A DNA stretch of 64,000 bases from Raffaelea ambrosiae (Eukaryota > Ascomycota > Sordariomycetes > Ophiostomatales > Ophiostomataceae). The DNA lies in contig PCDI01000015.1 in assembly GCA_002778195.1 (NCBI GenBank), forward strand, positions 676,366 to 740,365, written 5' to 3'. Every line of letters begins with the position of its first letter. Within the stretch, counting starts at the first letter, position 1. Shown here piece by piece: positions 43,910 through 55,200 of the stretch. A program made the translations under genes and the position numbers. Below the pieces are notes generated by a model. It was given only the letters and a program-made list of their open reading frames with translations. It ran no database searches and had not been told where the DNA came from.

Positions 43910-45241
43910 TCATGTCGAGCCCGACAGCCGGAACGTACATCGCAGCCCGGAATGGTCGCTCCACGGAACCAGCATCCGTTTCCTTGCCTCTTGGGCGTCC
44001 GGGGCCGGTATGCTCACCTGGTCCGGGTGCACAATCGTCATCGCGACCGGCTCCAGCCCCACCATGGCCACCTTGTCCAGCCGCGCGGCTGGGTACTCTT
44101 GGTGGCCGTCGATGCCCCACGTGAAGCCCTCGCAGCCGGGCTCGTTGCCCGTGGGCGGGTGCACGTGCGGCCAGGCGTCGAGCATCCCGTTGGCGGCCAC
44201 CAGCGGGTCGTCCTCGGCCGGGATGACCGGGTTGAAGTCGCCTGCGACTAGGCCGTGGGGGCTTGTTTTTGTTTCTTCCGTCGTGTCTCCGCTTTGCTGG
44301 TGCAGCATGCGGGAGACAATGGCCAACTGCCGCGGCCGTTTGTTGGGCTGGAAGGCGAGGGAGTCGAGATGGACATTGACGAGACGGAGGCGGCCACTGC
44401 GGCCACTGCGGCCACTGCCACCACTGCCACCACTGCCACTACTATTACTACCACCATCCTCCAGGACGACGTCGCAGCACAGCCCGTAGCGCCCATACCG
44501 GCTGGGCAAGTCCAGGCGCCAGACGGCACCAAGGCGTGGTGGTGGTGGTGGTGGTGGTGATGATGATGCTGCCGATGATGAAGATGATGATGACGATGAT
44601 GACGAAGAGGAGGGGGACACCGAAAAGAACCGGCTCCGGGAGATGAGTGTGACGCATTGGAAGAGAGAAGGCCGGCCATTGCAGAGCTCCACGTCGTGGC
44701 TCACAAGATAGTGTGTGCGGACCCAGGGGCTCTCCAAGAGGCTGTTCCAGCCGGCATGGGAGACCTCCTGGAGGAAGACAATGTCGGGGTTTCGTAGTGG
44801 TGGGGAAGTGGATGATGATGATGGTGGCGGCGGCGGCGGCGGCGGTGGTGGTGCTGCTGCTGCTGTTCTTGGTGCTCTTGCGCTTCCGCTGCTGCTGCTG
44901 TCGTGGGTACGGCCAACTATGGTCCGCGTCACACCAGGCTGGCTGCGAACCGCCTCCAGAAGGGCGGTCATACGGATGTCGGCCCCTGGTCCAAAGGCGT
45001 CAACATTCCAGGTGACCAGCGTGAGCAGGTGGTGGTCGCCATGGTCATTGTGCGGAAGGTACGTGGCAGGATCACCAGCAGCTTGTGATAGTGGTGGTGG
45101 TGATGGCGGTGGTGGAGCAGACGCCGTGGCCGACTTCAGGTCGACCCAGGTCCCCAATGCGTCGTCATAGGATGACCAGGCCAGCAGAGTGGCCGATGTG
45201 TCGTTCTCGCGAGGCAATGGCGGCAGGGCAGTCAGAGTCAT
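43910..45241 (-). CDS. Endonuclease/exonuclease/phosphatase family protein (TDP2-like)
   Basis: Single exon, 443 residues. Seen: the catalytic motifs of the EEP superfamily in order: LVTWNVD (Asn about 79), IVFLQEV (Glu about 159), LVNVHLDS (about 286-293), VAGDFNPV (Asp about 334), RLDKV (about 386-390) and PWSDHSGL (Asp-His about 428-429). The TWN, LQE, GDFN and SDH set resembles tyrosyl-DNA phosphodiesterase 2, which removes trapped topoisomerase from DNA 5' ends, though other Mg-dependent phosphodiesterases share it. The domain is interrupted by low-complexity insertions (Pro run near 131-140, Ser run near 210-227, Ser-Gly repeats near 264-282). No signal peptide is evident. Nucleotide runs of CAC and GGT triplets encode these insertions. 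Confidence 0.85.
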   Translation of the reverse strand: MTLTALPPLPRENDTSATLLAWSSYDDALGTWVDLKSATASAPPPPSPPPLSQAAGDPATYLPHNDHGDHHLLTLVTWNVDAFGPGADIRMTALLEAVRSQPGVTRTIVGRTHDSSSSGSARAPRTAAAAPPPPPPPPPPSSSSTSPPLRNPDIVFLQEVSHAGWNSLLESPWVRTHYLVSHDVELCNGRPSLFQCVTLISRSRFFSVSPSSSSSSSSSSSSSAASSSPPPPPPPRLGAVWRLDLPSRYGRYGLCCDVVLEDGGSNSSGSGGSGGSGRSGRSGRLRLVNVHLDSLAFQPNKRPRQLAIVSRMLHQQSGDTTEETKTSPHGLVAGDFNPVIPAEDDPLVAANGMLDAWPHVHPPTGNEPGCEGFTWGIDGHQEYPAARLDKVAMVGLEPVAMTIVHPDQVSIPAPDAQEARKRMLVPWSDHSGLRCTFRLSGST

Positions 45242-47095
45242 CGTTCGTCTTTGGCCAGTTCACCCAGGAGAGAGCAGAGGAGAGCAGACAGCCGCTCTTC
45301 CTTGGCCGCATGAGAGAGGGAAAGGGGTGCGGGCGGAGGGCGGTTCAAAAAGAAGGAGAAAAGACGACAAGGGGCAAGGGAAGAGAGGGGGGGGGGGATT
45401 AGTTGCAGGGCGTTTGGTTGCTTTCTTGCGTCGATCGGGCTGCCGTTGAAAATGAAGGCGGCATACGTGCGAGGCATTCCTTGAGGGCGGTACAGTGGAG
45501 CCGCATCTGAGCCTCCCAGCTAGAGAGGGAGAGCCTTATATGGTCAGTCAGTCCAGTAGTGGCACACAAGCAAGGTGGACGGCGTGGCTGTGATAGCTAT
45601 ACGGAGTCGGAGCTTGGGTCCCCTCCCCCAGCAATGGGAGCGCAGGTTTTATCGGGCCAGTTATCATCTTACGTTGCAATTTTTTGGATTTTCTTGTTTA
45701 GAATTGTCTGGTAGCAGCCTGGCCTGGGCTTGGGTCCGGGTGCAGACCGGTGGGCGGACAGGGTTTCTAAATTCGGATACCGGGCTGCATAGCAGCTGCA
45801 GCAGCTGCCGAGTCGAGCTTGGGAGGCGAAACGGAGGGAGGGTCCAGAGAGCTCTGTTGTTGCGGATGGCCTGGTGGCAGGACAGAGACAATTGACGCAG
45901 ATCACTGGCGTTGAAAAAAAAAATAATAAAATACGGGTTTTTTTTTTTTTTTTTAATTTGTTATTTTTTTTTTTACCAAAGGGCACTTAGTCAAATCCGG
46001 GCCTGTTGTTGCTTGTTGGTTTGGCTTGGCCTGGTGAGACGTGCCTGCCGTTCTGGGTGCAGTGCAGAACCCCGAGAGCACGTGCTATTTTGTGGCTGCT
46101 GTGACCCAATACGACTGCCTACCTGTTTTGTACCTGGCTCTTCTTTGCCTCGTCGTAGGCAACCGAAACGGAAGCGTGGAAGGCAAAAAGGTTCCTTTTT
46201 TCCCTCACTCTTTTTTTCCTTGTGAAGACTCAACCGCATGCGGGGGGGGTTTGAGACATGCCAAACCCCGCTCGATCTGGGGGAGCCTTTTGCCTTTGAA
46301 GCTGCCTTGCACCTATGGGTGTGTCTCAGAACTGCTCGGAGTATCTGACATCATAGAAGTGACACCGACAGTTACGAGCGCTAGTAATAATATCCTGGTT
46401 ACAAGCTTGATTTTTGCTCTCTAACTAGTTACAAGACACAAACCATTGCGGATTCTTTCTCCAACGCTTCTCCAATGCAAGATATCCTCCCCAGAGGGGT
46501 CATCTTTTCCGTTTCCCCTCCGTTTCCCCTCTCAGCCATAACCAGAGACCCCCATACAAGGGAGTACCACAGGTCTACCAAGCCCTGTGTTTTCCTCACC
46601 GATCCGGGCGACTCGACTGCGATGACACCCTTGCCATGTGATTAGCCAAAAAAAAAAAAAAAAACAGGAAAAAAAGTCCAGACCGGCATAGACTTTGGGG
46701 TCCGTGTCCCTGAGCGACCAGAAGCCGCCGCCGCCCCTCACGCGGGCCAGCATTGAGAGCATGCCCAGAATGCCCTGTGGATCATCTCGTAGACCGCAAC
46801 AAAGGCAAAAATAGACACCGCTACTAGCCGGAATTTGCATGCGTGCGTGCGCTCTTTTTTTCTTTGCCAGCCACCCTCTCCAAACCCAGTCTGACGGCCG
46901 TTGACGGCTTTACCCGAACGAGCTTGCTGTGCCGGTGTCGGTAGTGGATGATTGAGGCTCTGGCTGCACTGTCTCTGGTGCTCGGAAGGATTTGCCCGGA
47001 AGGTTGTGCCCTGGAAGGACGTGCCCGGATGGACCGATGTCCAGACGGCCCACCCACGTTGCAGTCTTGTTGGTCTGGTCTTGTCCCTGTGGCCG
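45242..47095. other. Intergenic region with an isolated coding-like island
   Basis: About 1.85 kb between two minus-strand genes. Mostly unstructured, with T and A runs (45930-45975, 46650-46665). A short GC-rich stretch near 46690-46790 looks coding on the minus strand (see findings) but no complete gene could be built. No polymerase X catalytic domain is present here. Confidence 0.5.
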
Positions 47096-48292
47096 TCACG
47101 GCTCGTTGGCTGGCAACTGCGCCGCCCTCGGGTTGGGCGGCGGTGTCCCGTGTCGTCGCCTGTGCTTGGCGTCTGCCTTGACTGTCGCCTTGCCGCGGAG
47201 GGTGCTGCTGTGGCGTCTGACCAGGGCCGGCGAAGACGACGCCTTTGCAGATGCTGCTGCCGAGGATGCTGGACTCGAAGTGTCTTGGGCCGTCGTGGGG
47301 TATCCCTTCAGGCGGTACCGCCGCTGCTCAGGGTTGAGAAGACATCGGAAGCCGATGCAGTCGAGCGGGTAGTCATCCTTGACGACAAAGGGTTGTTTGG
47401 TAGGAGCAGAGGACGCAGCCGTGGTTGCCTCGGTGTGGGTACCGGACGTGTTGGCAGACCTGTTGCCAGGACTGCTACCAGAGCTGGTGCCAGAGCTGCC
47501 ACGTCGCAGCTCGCCCTGGATGTCCTGCCAGGACAGCTGCTTGTCGACAATCACATGCGTGGCCGCGTCCAGCTGGTGCACCCACTGGGCGCCGTACTCG
47601 CGGGCCTTGGCGATGCGCAGCTTGCGCGGGCCCAGGTTGGCGTCGGGGATGTAGTAGAAGGCGAGTCCGCGGAAGAGGCGCTGGCTCTCGGGGACCATGG
47701 CTGGCGCCTCGTCGGACGCGCGCTGTTTTTTGGCCCTGGTACGGTTGCTGTTGCTGTTGCTGCTGTTGCTGCTCGCTTCCCGGGCCGGGGCGGGAGAACG
47801 GCTCGTGCCCCACTGGGAGCCGTCTGCTCTGCTCTCCCTGCGTTCGCCTCTGCGTGCAGACAACGGCAGAGGCAGAGGATTGGATGCGGTGCGACGGATG
47901 GTGGCCACGGCGGCAGCCGCGGCTGGCGACAGGACGGACGAACCCGTGCGGCGCGGCTGCAGGGAATGCCTGTCGCTGGGCGCCGGCAGCGGTGGCGGTC
48001 CAGGGAGAATCTCGATCTCGTCGTCGTCGTCGTCCTTGTCGTCCTCGTCATGCCTGCTGGTCGCGCCATCGTCTCGCTGCTGTCTATCCTTTTCCATCTC
48101 GGCTGCCTTTCTTTTCTTGGCCAAGGCTGCCGCAAATTCCCGGCTCCGACGACGATACTCGCGCTCGTCTTCCTTCCAGCTGGCCTTTTGTCGACGCTCG
48201 GACTCTTCCCTTTTGCCGTCATCGTCATCCTCTGGCCGGTCCAGGTCGGCAAACTGGGCCATCTTGTCTCGCAGCGACGACGGCGACGACAT
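47096..48292 (-). CDS. BRCT-domain protein resembling the N-terminus of DNA polymerase IV/mu
   Basis: Single exon, 398 residues from the ATG at 48292; the frame is open upstream to 48499 but that part is hydrophobic, T-rich DNA without family resemblance. Seen: a charged helical N-terminus with a run of Asp and a conserved-looking EIEILPGPP; a disordered Ser/Arg region; then a BRCT domain (about 205-330) with LFRGLAFYYIPDANLG, KAREYGAQWVHQL, THVIVDKQLSWQDIQ and, after a Ser/Thr-rich insertion, DYPLDCIGFRCLLNPEQRRY. This matches the BRCT of fungal family X polymerases used in end joining. The fingers, palm and thumb domains that normally follow are absent: the protein ends after a basic tail. 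It could be a naturally BRCT-only adaptor or a truncated gene. Confidence 0.8.
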   Translation of the reverse strand: MSSPSSLRDKMAQFADLDRPEDDDDGKREESERRQKASWKEDEREYRRRSREFAAALAKKRKAAEMEKDRQQRDDGATSRHDEDDKDDDDDEIEILPGPPPLPAPSDRHSLQPRRTGSSVLSPAAAAAVATIRRTASNPLPLPLSARRGERRESRADGSQWGTSRSPAPAREASSNSSNSNSNRTRAKKQRASDEAPAMVPESQRLFRGLAFYYIPDANLGPRKLRIAKAREYGAQWVHQLDAATHVIVDKQLSWQDIQGELRRGSSGTSSGSSPGNRSANTSGTHTEATTAASSAPTKQPFVVKDDYPLDCIGFRCLLNPEQRRYRLKGYPTTAQDTSSPASSAAASAKASSSPALVRRHSSTLRGKATVKADAKHRRRHGTPPPNPRAAQLPANEP

Positions 48293-49523
48293 GATGGCGA
48301 TGATCCGTCTGGGCAATCGTGACCGACATAGCCAGATAGGTAGAATGAGCCCCCAAAGGTAGGACTTCCCAAGGAAACGAAAAAGAAAAAAAAAACACTG
48401 TCCTTGTTGCCTAGAGACGGAAAAAAAAAAGTCGTCGAGACGGAAAATGCACCGTACAGCACGTGAATGTTTCGGTGAGCAGAAGAGCTGTTTGTTCACG
48501 GATACTAACTATTACCTGCTGTACTGTGACTACTAACTAGGTAGGTAAGACAGACACCAAAGCGCTGTAGGGCCTCAAGAGCCTCCACTACAATTCTACA
48601 ATAGCCAAAGAGGCCATTTACACGGAAAAAAGCAAGAGCCCCCCCTTCCCGCGTAACAGAAAGCACAAACAGCGCAAATACCACAAATACCACAAAAGCA
48701 CAAAAGGGTTGGACCCAGAATGACGCGCCGGCACGGGTCTGGCCCCCCTCCACGGAGATGGCGTGCATTAGCGCGTCTGGGTGCCTAATCTCGCGTTCGG
48801 GTGCTGAAGAATTTGGGGTCCAGCTTCGAAGCCGCCGAGAAAAGCAGGCAGCAGCAGTGCCGAGCAGCAACAGAACACGTGCACATGGCTTCTTCTTTCT
48901 TCTTCATGCAATAATTGTGTATACCATAACTCTTTCTCACATCTTTATACATTATATACATAGTTCCACATGTCCAGACAGAGCACCTCCTCTTTTCTGT
49001 CTGCGTTCAACGCCGAATCGAGACACTTCGTCCTGCTAGACTGTACAAATGGGAGACGAAGGGAAAACAAAAAGGGGAGAAAAAAAAAATTGGGAAAGAT
49101 GGTGGCGACATCTACATAAGTAGTGTCTGCCTCTAGGGGTCGAGTAGCTCCCCCTTGTATAGCCGCACTGCGTTTGCGGTCGCTGTCTCTGGTTGACGGA
49201 CTGAAGGATGAAAGATCAAAAGAAAAAAGAAAGGGAGCCCAAGAAGACGGAAGAAGAAGAGATAACAGGAAAGGGTATTAGACATCGTCAACAAAAAAAA
49301 GTAACAAAGAAAAAAAAAAAGAGAGAAATTATCAGTCAAGTCCAACAGCTGGAGGGGGAGGTAGAAAGGACAGAAAAGACTGGAAAAAAAAAAGAGAAGA
49401 AAAAAAAACAGATGTTTTGGAGTCCTGTTTTTTTTGTCCCTTTTCTCTTTTCACCCTTTTTTTTTTTTTCTTTTTCTTCTCTTCCCCCCCTCCCGTGTAT
49501 TCCCATCAACCAGAGAGTCGCCG
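48293..49523. other. Intergenic region between BRCT gene and ammonium transporter gene
   Basis: About 1.2 kb. It holds the BRCT gene's upstream region and the 3' flank of the transporter gene, with A-rich and T-rich tracts (49310-49340, 49455-49490). No coding-like frame. Confidence 0.5.
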
Positions 49524-51259
49524 TCATTGCATCCGCGACGGCTGGCTGGCAAACATGCGCGCGTCGCGCAGCGGGATGCTGTTCTTCTCGGGGGCGGGCG
49601 GGACGAAGGCGCCGGACGAGCCGCGGCCGTCGGCCGAGTACATGGAGCCGTTCTCGTTGTCGACCTCGTTGAGGACCTCGCGGGTGAGCTCGACATAGTC
49701 GTAGGCGAACTCGCCAATCTCGGCGTCGTCGATGCCGAGAATCTCGGCCTCCTCGCTGGCGCGCAGGCGCAGGCCGGGGATCATGTTCATGATGAAGAGG
49801 ATGATGCAGGTGCCCACAAAGGCGTAGCAGCCGCCCGAGAACGAGTCGGCCAGCTGGATGCCCAGCTGCACCCAGTGGTGGTTGATCCAGCCGCCCGGGA
49901 TGACCTGGACGTTGTCCAGGTGGGCCACGTAGTCGGCCGCGAAAAACGCGGTGCAGATGTTGCCCACCAGCCCGCCGATGCCGTGCACGGCAAAGATGTC
50001 GAGCGCGTCGTCGATGCGCAGCAGGAACTTGAGCTTGGTGCCGTAGTTGGCGAAGCCGGCGCCCAGCACGCCGTACGGCACGGCCGCCCACACCGGCACG
50101 TACCCGGACCCGGGGGTGATGGCCACCAGGCCGGCGACCACGCCCGAGCAGAAGCCGACCGTCGACCACTTGCGCTCCAGGCGGTAGTCGAGCACGCACC
50201 AGGTGATGCCGCCGACGCAGGCGGCCAGGTTGGTCACCATGGCGGCGATGACGGCGCGCAGGTTGGCCGACAGCGCGGAGCCGGCGTTGAAGCCGAACCA
50301 GCCCACCCACAGAAAGACGGTGCCAATGACAATGTGCGTCACGTTGTGCGGCCGGTAGTTCAGCTCGTGCGTGCCGTGGCCGCGGCGCTTGCCCAGCATC
50401 ATGGAGTAGGCCAGCGCGGTGGTGCCCGAGGAAATGTGCACGGGGGTGCCGCCGGCAAAGTCGAGGCCGCCCAGCTTGTTGGTCCAGCCGTGCGGGTTCC
50501 AGGTCCAGCAGGCGATCGGGTCGTAGATGACCGTGGCCCAGATGAACATGAAGATGACGCAGGGGAGCATGCGGCCGCGCTCGGCCACGGCGCCCGTGGC
50601 CAGCGCCACGGTGATGGCCGAGAACATGCCCTGGTAGACGGCAAACAGGAGGTCCGGGATCCGGGTCGAGCCGACCGACGGCTGCGCCAGCACGTCCTTG
50701 AAGCCAAAGTTGGCCAGGTCGCCCATAAAGGGCCCGGCCGTGTGCGAGAATGTGAGCGAGTAGCCCCAGAAGAACCACTGGAAGCTGGTGACGGCCGTGG
50801 CCATGACGGACAGCCAGATGAGCGAGAGGGCCGACTTTCTCCGGGCCAAGCCAGAGTAGAAGAAGCTGGGAGGGGGGCAATCGTATGAGCAATGCCATTT
50901 CTCACGTATTCTTCATTCTTCCTCCGTCCTATCCTTGCTCTATTGTTTTGTTTTTCTGTTGATTGACTTACCCAACTCCTGGAATCATGAGCAACACAAG
51001 CGCTGTGGCCGTGATCATCCAACCGATATCACCACTCTGTCCACTGTATTAGTCTTTTTTTTTTTTGTTTTGTTTCCGGCGACAATTGGTTGTCTCGACT
51101 TGCTTGTACCTCCCCTCTCTCTTGCCAGACTCAACATACCTCATACCAAATGTTCAGGTTCTCCGTCAAGGAGTCCCCTCCCGTTGGTCCCGTGCCATTG
51201 TACGGCACCTTCACCACATAGTCGAGAGTGTCGAGATCGACCCCGTCAATGACAACCAT
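49524..51259 (-). CDS. Ammonium transporter, Mep/Amt family
   Basis: Three exons, 51259-51140, 51036-50972 and 50865-49524 (phases 0 and 2), give 508 residues. The joined sequence reads MIPGVGFFYSGLARRKSAL, a standard Amt signature. The protein carries ammonium into the cell; fungal Meps are usually nitrogen-catabolite repressed. Seen: about eleven membrane helices; the conserved Asp near 177 (IYDPIACWTWNP); the twin pore histidines in TPVHISSGT (about 205) and FAVHGIGG (about 356); family signature DFAGGTPVHISSG; and an acidic cytoplasmic C-terminus with EIGEFAYDYVELTREV. Nothing essential is missing. Which Mep (A, B or C type) cannot be decided. GATA-type sequences upstream are no denser than expected by chance. 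Confidence 0.96.
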
Positions 51260-52249
51260 GGCGGGCGAAACTGATCGGATCGTCGTTTCAGTGGGACAAT
51301 GGTGTAGATGTGTGTGTGTGCGCGTGCGTGTGCGTCTGTGTTTTTGTCGCCCGTTTCGTGCTTGTGATGGCGTGCAGTGGTAACGCAATGCGACGACGAT
51401 CGAGCAAAAAGACAGACCAGATAGAGACAGACACAGGGAAGGCTGTTGCTCCCAATTCGTCTCTCCAATTTTGGGCCAGCTCTTCTGACGATGGCTAGGA
51501 ATAAACAACTTGCTAACGAGAAAAGGTGAATTGCAGTGGTACCGAAAACGGTATCAGTCGTATGAAGAACCTCGAAAAAAACACACACAAAGAAGTACGA
51601 AGAACAAGAAGAACAAAGGAAGATCAGGAACGAAAAGAAAGAAGGGACGCAAGGGAGGTGGGCGGGCCTGGTGGGATGTATATTGTATGGGCCAGACCTG
51701 CGCCTGCGTCAACTACCCTGTACGTTGCGTTGCGTTGCGTTTGCGCCTTGTGTGTGTCTGTGTGTGTGTGTGTGGATGTGGGTGGCGTCGGTGTTCCGCC
51801 CCAGGAGCTGGGGAATGGGTATTGGGAACCGTATGAAATAAAATCAATAAAATATACAGCAAAATAAAATAAAACGGGCCAGGGGTGTGGCTAGTTAGTA
51901 GCAGGAGAAAGCGTGCTATTAGCTATGCATGCACCAGCGGTCTTTTCATTCAAACACAGGCTATGACATGACCCTATGTGTCTGTGGTCTGTGGTCTGTG
52001 GCCACTTTCTCGGACTGTGTTGGCAAGGGGGGGTGGCGGAACCCAAACCGTAGTCTTACACTGTCCTGGTGCAAAGAACAAGTTTGACCAACACCAGGAC
52101 GAGGATAGTCGACGAGGAGGAAGGGGAGGGAGGGGGGGGGGGGGGGTATGTCTGCTGTGCACGAGCACCATCTACTCGTATCTTGCTTGCACATGTACAA
52201 TGTATCTGATAGGGGGGTAGCGTTGCATAGCCTGGTTTTTTGGTCTTTC

Positions 52250-52293
<44 letters not shown>

Positions 52294-55200
52294 CTCTTCC
52301 TCTCAGCAGCCCCGTGCAGGCGGAAAGGAAAAAGCAACCTCACTTGTCCTGTCTTGGGACCCAGAGAAAAAGATATGGAGAGGAGGGGGGGGTGGTGGTG
52401 GCCCCCAGCCATGGCCAGCCCAGCCCGCCAATGCGTCTTGTCGATTTTGGCAGCTCCCCAAAAAAGAAAGCAGTGAAATATGGATGGCCTCTGGAATTCC
52501 TGGAGGGTGCTTGTTTCTGCAAGAGGCAAAGATGTGCACAAAAAAGAGCCAAGACATACGACAGGGCCGCCGCCCCAACTGAAACTACGGCGTACTTTGG
52601 AGCTGCCAATTCCTGGCTGGGCTGACCCTTTTTTTTTCCTTTCTTCTTCTTTTCTTTCGTTTCCAGTGCCACTGCCAGTGCCGGAGGGCCCCATTCAAGA
52701 CTATCTCATCTAGGCAATGCTCCGGAAGCCATGGAAGACCGTAATCTCCAGCTCTGGCCAAAAGCACGACATGGCGAACAATGTCAACGAATCATGGGCA
52801 TCTTGGCCCATGGTCATCTCCCCTATTCGCCTGCTTGGTATGGACTAAGTAGTTACTACCCGTAGGTAGCTGTCCGCCGAGCCGTCCGTCTCGCCTGTTC
52901 TTCGCTCGATCAAGGACCAGCAGTTTAAACTGTGGGGAGTTGGAGTGGAGTGCCCCCCCCCTGCCAATATGTTAGCAAATGCATCGAGTAACAAAGCCGC
53001 GGTTCTACAAAGTAAACGGCGTCATTCGGGCAGAGGCAGAAGGGCTGTAGAAGGCTCTGGCGCGAAAAGGGGAGAAAAAAAAAGTATAACGGTCTCGCAG
53101 TCTTTCGGTCTTGGGGTGTTCCAGGATCCCTGCCAGCGATATCGCCAAAAAGGCCTGAAAGGGACGGGATGCGCCATCAAGTTCGTTAGGCTAGTCCAGA
53201 CACAGACTAGCCCGGCTCGACCTGGTAAGGGTCCAGCCTTGATAGAAAGTGGCAAGGGGTGGGGCCCCTTTTCGACCACTAACAACGTGGTGTAAAAGAG
53301 GCGTAGAGATAAGGACGGGCGACGGGCCGCCATTGGCTGGCTGCTGGCATGACAGTATTCTTTTGCTGTCGCTCGCTGACAGCCGCAGTGGGGGGGACAA
53401 AGCTACTTTGGTAGGAGACAACTACCAACTATGCAACTATCGTCTTGAGACAACAATGGGGGAAGGAATGGAAACGCAGAGAAATTGGGTTTCTTTTTAG
53501 TGTTTCCTTTCTTTCCGTATTCCTACGTGTCACAGGTTTTGCTTCTCATGGTTCCATCAAAGACTGGGATCGATTGGTTCGTGAAAAAAAAAATTTACGA
53601 AATCCTCAAACCGGTCTGTTCTTCTGTTCTCTCACGCAGGAACAAGAAAGTGCGGACAGTGCGTGCCTTCCGCCTGCGAACGTCCTCCGTTGTGATACCC
53701 GTATGACACCGGGTGTGTCCTTTGTGTGTCTGTGTGTCTGTGTGTTTGTGTGGTCCTCGTCCTCGTGTCTGTGGCGGTGTCGCACACAAAAGAAGAAAAC
53801 ATTCACATGGCCGCACGAAGATACGCGAGACAACAAAACAACGGCCCGGCCGAGGAAGGAACAACAAGGGAAAAGAAGAAAGAAAGAAAAAAAAAAAAGG
53901 AAACAAAAAGAAAACGTCTTCCATGATCGTCCATCACTCCACGATGGCATCCTGCTGAAATGACAAGTGACTACCATGTAGAAAACCGGAAAGGAACTGG
54001 ACTAGAAGAAGAAGGTCGAAAAGGGCGGCCCCCTCTAGAAGCCTTTGGGGCCATGCAGGTCCCAAAGGGCCCTTGGACGGCGTATGTACATAGCACGCCA
54101 ATGCGTTGCTCGACGCACAAACCAACGGACTCCACCGGCTGCATCGTAAGACGCGATGCCAACCCCCCGGTGCAGATTTGCTGGGCGTTGTTCCCAGATG
54201 GCGTTCCTTGATGGGGTCCCTGTTGAGGTCCCTGCTGAAGAAATCAAGAAGTGGCGAGACAACCACATAAAGCAAGATCGATAGGCGTAATCCTCCTCGG
54301 AAGAGGAAGAGGCCTCTTCTGTCTTGATACACATAGGAGCAAATGGGATGCCGCTTGGATGCCGTATCCCCCCCAAGTCTTTGGTCCTTCTGTCCAACGC
54401 AAGACAAGCATCCGCCGCATGTTCTTGGTCGGACCGTTGGGTTTTTGTCAGACCCCAAGAGCCACGGGTAGGGGTGTTCGCGCCCCTGAGGTCCCCGTAC
54501 TGGCACTTGCATGCGTAGGTGAAATACTACGAGTATGTGCATGCAGGCCTCACCACGAGTCCCGTGGGAGCTAACACATAGCGTGCAAGAGAAGGCGAAC
54601 ACTAGACGCCCTGCATCGGGAAGGGGGGGCCGCGGTTTGCTGCGTCCCCCCCCCCCCTGTTCCATATAGATGACGAACACAGTCAGATAACTATGAGTAC
54701 TCGTACAAGCAACTAACTACTAGTTAAAGTATGTATCCTCTTTGCCCACTGGTGGCGTTCTCCACTTGGGGAGATGAACGAAACGAACACGACATCATGG
54801 GCTTGGAGGGGGGGGGGGTCACAGAGAACGAAGAACCGAGGCCGCCTGAAGAACGCAAGAAGAAAGAAAAAAATCATGACGATCTTCAATGGCGATAACA
54901 TGCTCGTACTCTGCAGGATTCTTACGGATCCTTCCACTCCTGTCCACGTCGTAGTGACAAAACGTGAAAGGAAGGAGCAGAAGAAAGGGGAAAAGGGCCG
55001 GGACAAAAGAGCCAAGACTTTTTTTCACTTACACAGGGAGACTCTACTCGTATGGTATGCACGGTAGGCCCGGTTGATCAATGCCGAAAACGAACAGATG
55101 GTCTAGTGTCTAGCGGCCAAGCAGGACCAGCTACCCTCACCCACTCAAAGAAGGCAAGAAACGTGACTCTGACAGGCACCAACGGGGGGGGGGGGGGGGA

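Noticed and set aside
49434..50888. 484-codon plus-strand frame (and a 520-codon minus-strand frame in another phase)
   Set aside because: Shadows of the ammonium transporter, which alone shows conserved membrane motifs.
51419..52706. GATA-factor sites controlling the ammonium transporter
   Set aside because: Three HGATAR hits in about 1.5 kb is what chance predicts, so not listed as regulatory features.
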